NCBI RefSeq assembly: GCF_019049255.1
Contig: NZ_JAGMUJ010000029.1
Location: forward strand, 62,001-126,000
DNA length: 64,000 nucleotides
Reading direction: 5' to 3'
Origin: Streptomyces sp. AC558_RSS880
GTDB lineage: Bacteria; Actinomycetota; Actinomycetes; Streptomycetales; Streptomycetaceae
Made by a program: the position numbers and the translations under genes. Within the stretch, counting starts at the first letter, position 1. The number at the start of each line of letters is the position of its first letter. The notes under the pieces were generated by a model. The model was not told the origin of the DNA and made no database searches. It saw nothing but the letters and a program-made list of their open reading frames with translations. This document shows positions 58,573 to 64,000 of the stretch, piece after piece.

Positions 58573-59748
58573 TCATCCGGTGGTACGGGGTCGGCGTGCG
58601 CCGCGCGGTGGGCGGACCTCGTAAGCCTCCGGCGAGAAGTAGACGTTCACGCGAGGCGGCTGCCAGGTGCTCCGCACGAGGGACACATAGGCGATCAGGC
58701 CCACTCCGTCGGACGGGTGCCGGGACGTCATCGCGGCCAGCGCGCGGTCGACGACGACGGCGTCCATGCCGTGGAGCCGGAGGACGGCCGCCGCACGGTC
58801 CCGGGCGACCCCGTCGTCCCGTGCGTAGTCGCGGACGGGCACATGGACGGTGTAGCCGCTGGGGTGCTCCCTGTCCCGCTCGGTGTAGGAGAGGCAGGAC
58901 ACCGGGGGCCGGTGGGCGAAGCGCCCGGGGTCACCTCCCACCATGCGGCAGAACTCGTCCACCCGCCCGGCACGGTCTCCCGGCAGCAGGCGGGAAACGG
59001 CGTGCACGTCCGTGGCGGTGACGTCGTGGTGAGCGACGTAGACCTTCACCCGTGGCGTGTGCCACCGGCCCAGATCCAGTGCGAAGAACAGGATCTCGTC
59101 CTTCTCGGGGCCGCGTGGCGTGGCTCGTTCCCGCAGCGCGCGCCATGCCCGGCCGAATCCGAACCGGCTCAGTGCCTCCTCCACGACCTCGGCGGCCCGC
59201 TCCCGCCCGTGGGCCTGTGGATTGACGTACACCTTGATGCCCGGGGGCCGGTCCTGCCGCAGGTCCATCGCGCACCACAGCGCGAAGGGGCCGTGGGCCG
59301 CCGCCGGGAAGAAGAGGTCCTCCACCCGGCGCACCGGTTCGGTCGAGAAGGCCCGGCGCGAGGCCAGTGCCTCCAGGGCCCGCAGGCCCAGGCGGCCGTT
59401 CTCCTCGAATGCGGCGGCCGTGCAGCCGGGTTCGGCCAGGACGCGTACGCCCGTCTCGCTCCCGGCGGTGAACGCGAGGGAGAACTCCACCGGGGAGTGG
59501 TCGTCGCAGACGAACGAGGGGGAGGGCGGGCCGGCGGCCAAGGGACGCCGGGCGGCGGGACCGAGCAGGTCCAGCAGGTCGAGGAGCGGGACCTCGCCGG
59601 CGCCGGCCGGGTCCGCGAACCCGGCCGCACGGCACACTCCGCGCAGTTGTCCCCCGACGTGCTCGCCCAGGGTCACGTCGGTGGCGGCCTCCGCGGACGC
59701 CGTCTTCGTGGCGGGCGGGTTCGGCTGCCGGCGGTTGCTCGAAACCAT
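58573..59748 (-). CDS. ABBA-type indole (tryptophan) prenyltransferase, IptA/PriB-like
   Basis: 391 aa. The repeated ABBA strands are visible: SFVCDDHSPVEFSLAF with Glu88 as the likely indole-NH contact, GIKVYVNPQAHG, RVKVYVAHHDVTATD, YTVHVPVRDYARDD and RVNVYFSPEAYEV. The paired K/R-V-Y lysines and tyrosines that grip the diphosphate are in place. The nearest known functions are bacterial 6-dimethylallyltryptophan synthases. ATG 59748 has TGGAG 8 nt upstream. It is the first gene of a two-gene operon with tryptophanase, divergent from the AfsR-like regulator (162 bp). Confidence 0.9.
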   Translation of the reverse strand: MVSSNRRQPNPPATKTASAEAATDVTLGEHVGGQLRGVCRAAGFADPAGAGEVPLLDLLDLLGPAARRPLAAGPPSPSFVCDDHSPVEFSLAFTAGSETGVRVLAEPGCTAAAFEENGRLGLRALEALASRRAFSTEPVRRVEDLFFPAAAHGPFALWCAMDLRQDRPPGIKVYVNPQAHGRERAAEVVEEALSRFGFGRAWRALRERATPRGPEKDEILFFALDLGRWHTPRVKVYVAHHDVTATDVHAVSRLLPGDRAGRVDEFCRMVGGDPGRFAHRPPVSCLSYTERDREHPSGYTVHVPVRDYARDDGVARDRAAAVLRLHGMDAVVVDRALAAMTSRHPSDGVGLIAYVSLVRSTWQPPRVNVYFSPEAYEVRPPRGARRPRTTG

Positions 59749-59910
59749 GTGCGGACTCCAGGACGGTGTGCCGTGAACGCTGGCCACACGGTCCTCACCA
59801 CGGGCTTCGCACCGGTCACTTCCCGGTCGCGCGATGGCTACAATGCGTATCGGGACGGTCACTCCTCGCTCTCCGGTCGTGGCCGCCCGGGGCGAGTGAC
59901 CGGGGGAGTG

Positions 59911-62862
59911 GTGAGTACGCGGTACGAGTTCAAGGTCCTGGGGCCCCTCGAAGTCCTGCGCGACGGGCGGCCGGTGCGCATCGACGCGGCCAAGGTCCGG
60001 CTGCTGCTGGCGGCCCTGCTCGCCCAGGCCAACCAGGTGGTCACCGTGGAGACGCTGGTGAACCGGCTGTGGGGCGAGCATCCGCCGGGCCGTGCGCGCA
60101 ACACGCTGCAGAACTACGTCCTGCGCCTGCGCCGCGCGCTCGGCTGTCCGCCGGGCGGTGCGCCCGTCCTCACCCGCCCCCACGGTTACGTGATCGAAGC
60201 CGCGCCGGACGCTCTGGACCTGCACCGTTTCACCACCCTGGTCCGCCAGGGCCGTACGGCCCTCGAAGAAGGCGCGGCGGTGCGCGCGGCTCCCCTGCTG
60301 CGAGAGGCCCTGGAGCTGTGGCGGGGGGACCCGCTGTCCGACCTGCCCGCACACCTCCTCCAGGGCGTCGTACCGGCGCTGTCCGAACAACGCCTGGACG
60401 CATGGGAGTTGCGGATCGACGCGGACCTGGCCCTCGGCCGGGCCGCCGACGTACTCCCGGAACTGAGGGGCCTGGTCGAGGAGTACCCGCTGCGCGAGCA
60501 CTTCTGGGCCCAGCGGATGCTCGCGCTGTTCCATTGCGGGCGACAGGGTGAGGCGCTGGAGAGCTACCGCACGGTCACCGCGTTGCTCGCCGCCGAGCTG
60601 GGTGTCGCGCCCGGGACCGGACTGAGGCAGGTCCACCGGCGGCTGCTGACCGCCGCCCCACTCCTGGAGGAGACGCGGGGAGCGAAGGCGGCTCCGCCGC
60701 CCCGGGAGGGCGATCTGCCGGTCGAGATGACGACGTTCGTCGGCCGCGAGACCCAGGTGGCAGAGGTGCGGAGTCTGTTGGGGGCCGCCCGGATCGTCAC
60801 CCTCACCGGAGCGGGCGGTGTCGGCAAGACGAGGCTCGCGCTGCGGGTCGCCGCGGAGGTCGCGCCTTCCTTCGCCGACGGTGTCCGGCTCGCGGACCTC
60901 GCCCCGCTGAGTGACGCGGACCTCCTCGACCGGGCCGTCTCCGAGGCGCTCGGACTACGGGACCAGTCCGCGCGGCCCGCCGCGGACGCCGTCGTCAGCC
61001 ATGTGCGCGACCGGTGCCTGCTGCTCGTCCTGGACAACTGCGAGCACCTGGTGGAGCACGTCGCCGCGCTCGTGCTGAAGCTGGCACGCGCGGCACCCGG
61101 GCTGCGCGTACTGGCCACCAGTCGGCAGCGTCTGGGAGTGCCCGGAGAACACGTGCTGACGGTGCCGTCGCTCACCCTGCCCGACGCGGACGGCACCGCT
61201 CGCCCGGAGAACGAGGCCGGGGCCGAGGACCCGCTGCTCCGCTCCGAGGCCGTGAGGCTGCTCGTGGACCGTGCCGCCGGCTCCGCCCCGGCCTTCCGGC
61301 TCACCGCCCGCAACCGTGAGGCGGTCGCCCAGCTGTGCCGGCGGCTCGACGGCATGCCGCTCGCCGTCGAACTCGCGGCGGTACGGCTGAACTCGATGAC
61401 GGCCGAAGAGATGCTGGAGCGCCTCGATGACAGGTTCCGCCTACTGTCCGTGCCGCAGCCGCGCACGTCGGCCCGCTACAGCCATACCCTGCGCGGCGTC
61501 GTCGACTGGAGCTACGACCTGTGCACCGAAGGGGAACGGCGGCTCTGGAACCGGCTGTCCGTGTTCTCCGGCGGCTTCGACCTGGAGGCGGCGGAAACGG
61601 TCTGCGCGGGCGAGGGCGTGGCGCGCGAGGACGTGCTCGACCTGCTGGCCGGGCTGGTGGACAAGTCGATCGTGGTGGTCAACAGCTCGGGTGACCGCGC
61701 CCGGTACACCTTGCTGGAGACCATCCGCCAGTACGGCCGGCAGCGGCTCGAGGAAGAAGGCGGTACGACACGGCTGCGGGTCCGGCACAGTGACTTCTAC
61801 CGGATGACGGCGGTACGGGCCGGCCGGGAATGGTGCGGGCCGCGTGAGGTCGACTGGCTGATCCGGTTGCGCACCGAACTGCCCAACCTGCGGGCCGCCC
61901 TGACCTACTGTGCGACCCGGCAGGACCGGATCGGGGCCGGTGTCGAGATCGCCGTGAACCTGGCCCGCACCCGGTGCTGGTTCTTCAGCAGCACGCTGGG
62001 GGAGGGGCGTCACTGGCTGGAACGCCTGCTGGCCCCCGGCCCGGACGGGGCACGCGCACCGGTGGTGCCGGACGCGTCGGGTACCGCGGCCGAGGGGGCA
62101 CCGCCGCTGGTCGTCGGGGCGCTGGTGATGAAGGCGTGGATCGCGCTCTGCCAGGGCGACAACCCGGCGGCCGAGGTCTTCCTGGCCGAATGCCGTGCCG
62201 CGGCCCGGGAGCTGCCGGACGGCCCGCCGGCGGCGCCGGTGACGTACATCGAGGGAGCGCACGCGATGCTCGTACGGGGCGACCCGGCCGGCATCGCGCT
62301 GCTGGCCGAGGCGCGGGACGGGTTCCGCGCCGTCGGACAGGAGGGCGACGCCCACATGGCGACGATGCTGTGGGCCATGGCGGAGGCGTTCTTCGGTGAT
62401 CGCCCCTCGGCCTGCGCGGCTCGTGACGTGTACGTCGCCGAGGCCGAGGCGAGCGCGGCCGAATGGGCCCGCACCTGGGCCCGGTGGTGCACGGGGCTCG
62501 TGGAGCTGCGACACGGCGAAGCGGAGGGTGCCCTGGCCCCCTTGCACGAGGCGCTGGCGCGGCAAAGGGCCATCGGGGACAGCTGGGGACCGGTGTGGGG
62601 CCTGGAGACACTCGCCTGGGCGGTGGCGGCCACCGGCGACTGCACCCGGGCGGCGTGGCTCCTGGGCGCCGCCCACCGCCTGCGGCAGGACACGGGGGTG
62701 GCGTTGATCGGTCTGCGCCCCTTCCACGAGGCGCACGTCGCTGCCGAAGGGCGGGTGCGCGCATCCCTGGACGCCGACGCGTACCGGACGGCATGGTCCC
62801 GGGGCGCGTCCGCCGAGGACGGTCTGCGACTCGCGCTGGACGAGGGGGCGTTCGGGGGGTGA
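59911..62862 (+). CDS. AfsR-like SARP/NB-ARC regulator
   Basis: 983 aa. An N-terminal SARP DNA-binding domain (YEFKVLGPLEVLRDGRPVRIDAAKVRLLL, ARNTLQNYVLRLRRAL) and activation domain (to about residue 255) are followed by an NB-ARC ATPase: TFVGRETQVAEV, Walker A GAGGVGKT at 300-307, LLLVLDNCEH and LRVLATSRQRLGV. The C-terminus is TPR-like (ARTWARWCTGLVELRHGEAEGAL...). It is divergent from the prenyltransferase/tryptophanase operon, so it is its likely activator. The start is set at GTG 59911; GTG 59908 and 59896 are also in frame, and the ribosome site (GGGGGAG) is very close. Confidence 0.9.
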   Translation: MSTRYEFKVLGPLEVLRDGRPVRIDAAKVRLLLAALLAQANQVVTVETLVNRLWGEHPPGRARNTLQNYVLRLRRALGCPPGGAPVLTRPHGYVIEAAPDALDLHRFTTLVRQGRTALEEGAAVRAAPLLREALELWRGDPLSDLPAHLLQGVVPALSEQRLDAWELRIDADLALGRAADVLPELRGLVEEYPLREHFWAQRMLALFHCGRQGEALESYRTVTALLAAELGVAPGTGLRQVHRRLLTAAPLLEETRGAKAAPPPREGDLPVEMTTFVGRETQVAEVRSLLGAARIVTLTGAGGVGKTRLALRVAAEVAPSFADGVRLADLAPLSDADLLDRAVSEALGLRDQSARPAADAVVSHVRDRCLLLVLDNCEHLVEHVAALVLKLARAAPGLRVLATSRQRLGVPGEHVLTVPSLTLPDADGTARPENEAGAEDPLLRSEAVRLLVDRAAGSAPAFRLTARNREAVAQLCRRLDGMPLAVELAAVRLNSMTAEEMLERLDDRFRLLSVPQPRTSARYSHTLRGVVDWSYDLCTEGERRLWNRLSVFSGGFDLEAAETVCAGEGVAREDVLDLLAGLVDKSIVVVNSSGDRARYTLLETIRQYGRQRLEEEGGTTRLRVRHSDFYRMTAVRAGREWCGPREVDWLIRLRTELPNLRAALTYCATRQDRIGAGVEIAVNLARTRCWFFSSTLGEGRHWLERLLAPGPDGARAPVVPDASGTAAEGAPPLVVGALVMKAWIALCQGDNPAAEVFLAECRAAARELPDGPPAAPVTYIEGAHAMLVRGDPAGIALLAEARDGFRAVGQEGDAHMATMLWAMAEAFFGDRPSACAARDVYVAEAEASAAEWARTWARWCTGLVELRHGEAEGALAPLHEALARQRAIGDSWGPVWGLETLAWAVAATGDCTRAAWLLGAAHRLRQDTGVALIGLRPFHEAHVAAEGRVRASLDADAYRTAWSRGASAEDGLRLALDEGAFGG

Positions 62863-62979
62863 CGCGGGCGATCGTCCTGCGGGACCTGCCTTCCTGTCCG
62901 CTTGCGGCGGGTACCTGAAGCCGGGCCCGGTCTTTCCGCGGGGCGGTGTGTGTCACGGGGGCCTTTCGGGCGGTTCGGT

Positions 62980-63360
62980 TCAGAGGTAGGGCTTGGTGAT
63001 CATTTCGATGGCGTGGCCGGCGGGGTCGTTGAAGTAGACACCGCGGCCGCCGTGCTCGGTGTTGGTCTCGCCGGGCCGTGTCATCTGGGGATCGGCCCAG
63101 TGCTCGGTGCCGTCCGCCCGGAGGCGGGCGTAGGCCCGGTCGAACAGGTCGTCGTCGACCAGGAACGCGTAGTGGTGCATCTGGATCCGGTCGACGCCGG
63201 GCAGCTCGGCGAACTGCAGCAGTACGCCTTCGTCGAGCTGGACGTTGGTGAACGGGCCCCACGACGGCGCCTCGGGGAGTTCGAACAGTTCGCGGAAGAA
63301 CCGGGCCGACTCCTCGCGGTCGTCGGCGGGGATGATCGTGTGGTTGAACGTCACGGGCAA
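62980..63360 (-). CDS. VOC-superfamily (glyoxalase-like) protein
   Basis: 126 aa. The beta-alpha-beta-beta-beta halves are clear: FNHTIIPADDREESARFFRELFELP, then MHHYAFLVDDDLFDRAYARLRADGTEHWADP and the closing GRGVYFNDPAGHAIEMITKPYL with the metal-ligand Glu. TTG 63360 is taken as start because GAGGAG lies 6 nt upstream and the family begins MPVTFNHT; GTG 63354 is the alternative. It follows the lyase-like gene by 14 bp in one operon. Function may be antibiotic sequestration or small-molecule conversion; not determinable. Confidence 0.85.
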   Translation of the reverse strand: MPVTFNHTIIPADDREESARFFRELFELPEAPSWGPFTNVQLDEGVLLQFAELPGVDRIQMHHYAFLVDDDLFDRAYARLRADGTEHWADPQMTRPGETNTEHGGRGVYFNDPAGHAIEMITKPYL

Positions 63361-63374
63361 GGTGAACTCCTCTG

Positions 63375-64000
63375 TCAGGAAAGCGTGTTCGGGGCGATAC
63401 GGGCGAGGGCGCCGGTCTCCAGTGCCGTCCACACGGCGCCGTCGGGGCCGAGGGTGATGCCGTGCGGCTCCGAGCCGGACGTGGGCAGGTCGTGCACCTC
63501 GATCACGCCCTCGGTGGTGATGGAGCCGACGCGGTTGCCGCCCCACTCGGTGAACCACAGGGCGCCGTCGGTGCCCGCAGTGATGGCGTGCGGCCGGCCG
63601 GCGCGGTCGGGCAGCGGGAACTCGGTGACCTCGCCCTCGGGGGTGACGCGGCCGATGTGGCCGGCGGCGATCGCGACGTACCAGACGGCGCCGTCGGGAC
63701 CGAGGGTGATGCCGACCGGTGCGGCGGCCGCGGTGGGCAGCGGGTGGACGGTGACCGTGCCGTCGGTGCCGATCCGGCCGATCGCGTCGGCCTGGTTCAT
63801 GGTGAACCACATCCCGCCGTCCGGTCCCGCGGTGATCGCGGACGGGAACGTGCCGGTGGCCGGGAGCGGGAACTCGGTGACCTCACCGTCGGTGGTGACA
63901 CGGCCGATGCGGTCGGCGGTGGTCTCGGTGAACCACAGCGCCCCGTCGGGCCCCGCCGCGATGCCGAACGGCCCGCATTCCGCGGTGGGCAGCGGGAACT
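63375..64000 (-). CDS. vgb: Virginiamycin B lyase-like beta-propeller (5' end beyond the window)
   Basis: About 208 codons are visible, running off the right edge. They consist of repeated blades of about 42 residues of the form GPDGALWFTE...DRIGRVTTDGEVTEFPLP, the seven-bladed propeller of streptogramin B lyase (Vgb). The Vgb active site includes a His and Glu in the blade loops; an EPHGITLGPDGAVW loop near the C-terminus carries the conserved His. Many Vgb-like proteins in Streptomyces are not proven resistance enzymes, so lyase activity is only suggested. It is co-directional with the VOC gene, 14 bp apart. Confidence 0.85.
   Translation of the reverse strand, partial: FPLPTAECGPFGIAAGPDGALWFTETTADRIGRVTTDGEVTEFPLPATGTFPSAITAGPDGGMWFTMNQADAIGRIGTDGTVTVHPLPTAAAAPVGITLGPDGAVWYVAIAAGHIGRVTPEGEVTEFPLPDRAGRPHAITAGTDGALWFTEWGGNRVGSITTEGVIEVHDLPTSGSEPHGITLGPDGAVWTALETGALARIAPNTLS

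Noticed and set aside
58438..59910. Long in-frame N-terminal extension of the AfsR-like regulator over the prenyltransferase gene
   Set aside because: The upstream portion is antisense to prenyltransferase motifs; SARP homology starts at about 59911.

Overview
The window is high-GC actinobacterial DNA and almost certainly Streptomyces. Codon use is strongly GC3-biased, GTG starts and 4-bp ATGA/GTGA overlaps are common, rare TTA codons sit in accessory genes, and there are SARP, StrR-like and AfsR-like regulators. I found no rRNA, tRNA or CRISPR array. Apart from RNase J, most of the window is accessory: conflict-type signalling loci, specialised-metabolite genes, a TnpB element and several decaying genes.

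Layout. 1-8.2 kb: partial hemolysin III gene, RNase J, a DUF6924 protein, a divergent MarR/aldo-keto reductase pair with two matching operator-like repeats, a Gfo/Idh/MocA oxidoreductase, then a small Cys-motif protein overlapping a membrane protein. 8.3-28.2 kb: a CHAT (caspase-like) protease gene divergent from a ~15 kb operon. The operon encodes a zinc-ribbon/vWA-like protein, a P-loop GTPase, a GTPase-associated protein 1 (GAP1)-like partner, an actin/Hsp70-like ATPase, a secreted membrane-anchored vWA protein, an NrdG-like radical SAM enzyme, a coiled-coil protein and a tandem AAA+ ATPase. A 1.37-kb TnpB element interrupts it just before the coiled-coil gene. The element's ends, its TAM-like TTCAT and its predicted guide all fit a precise insertion that can be undone on paper.

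28.3-43.2 kb: specialised-metabolism genes. A DHAP/aspartate-semialdehyde aldolase and a type II 3-dehydroquinate synthase (the pair that makes 3-amino-4-hydroxybenzoate in GriI/GriH-type pathways) lie near an FAD hydroxylase, an AMP-forming ligase and an O-methyltransferase. That trio resembles the CreL/CreM/CreN set of cremeomycin-type diazo pathways. Two MFS transporters, an Rrf2 regulator, a StrR-like regulator and a SARP are interleaved. Next to them is a separate operon, possibly ribosomal-peptide type: an unannotated 20-aa peptide gene, a 16-bp-arm hairpin, a SagB-type FMN dehydrogenase, a JmjC oxygenase and an exporter. At least five genes in the window carry TTA codons, which implies bldA control.

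43.9-53.4 kb: two paralogous large CHAT proteases in divergent units. The right-hand one is translationally coupled to an Xre/MbcA/ParS-like antitoxin and a RES-domain toxin, which suggests a protease-gated toxin-antitoxin system. 53.4-55.6 kb is a decay zone: a remnant, a C39-like peptidase with a 1-base deletion, and a collapsed tannase-like esterase. 55.8-64 kb: an MFS exporter behind a 15-bp inverted repeat, an indole prenyltransferase plus tryptophanase pair (IptA/IptB-like, 6-prenylindole pathway), an AfsR-like regulator, and a VOC protein behind a virginiamycin B lyase-like propeller that runs off the right edge.
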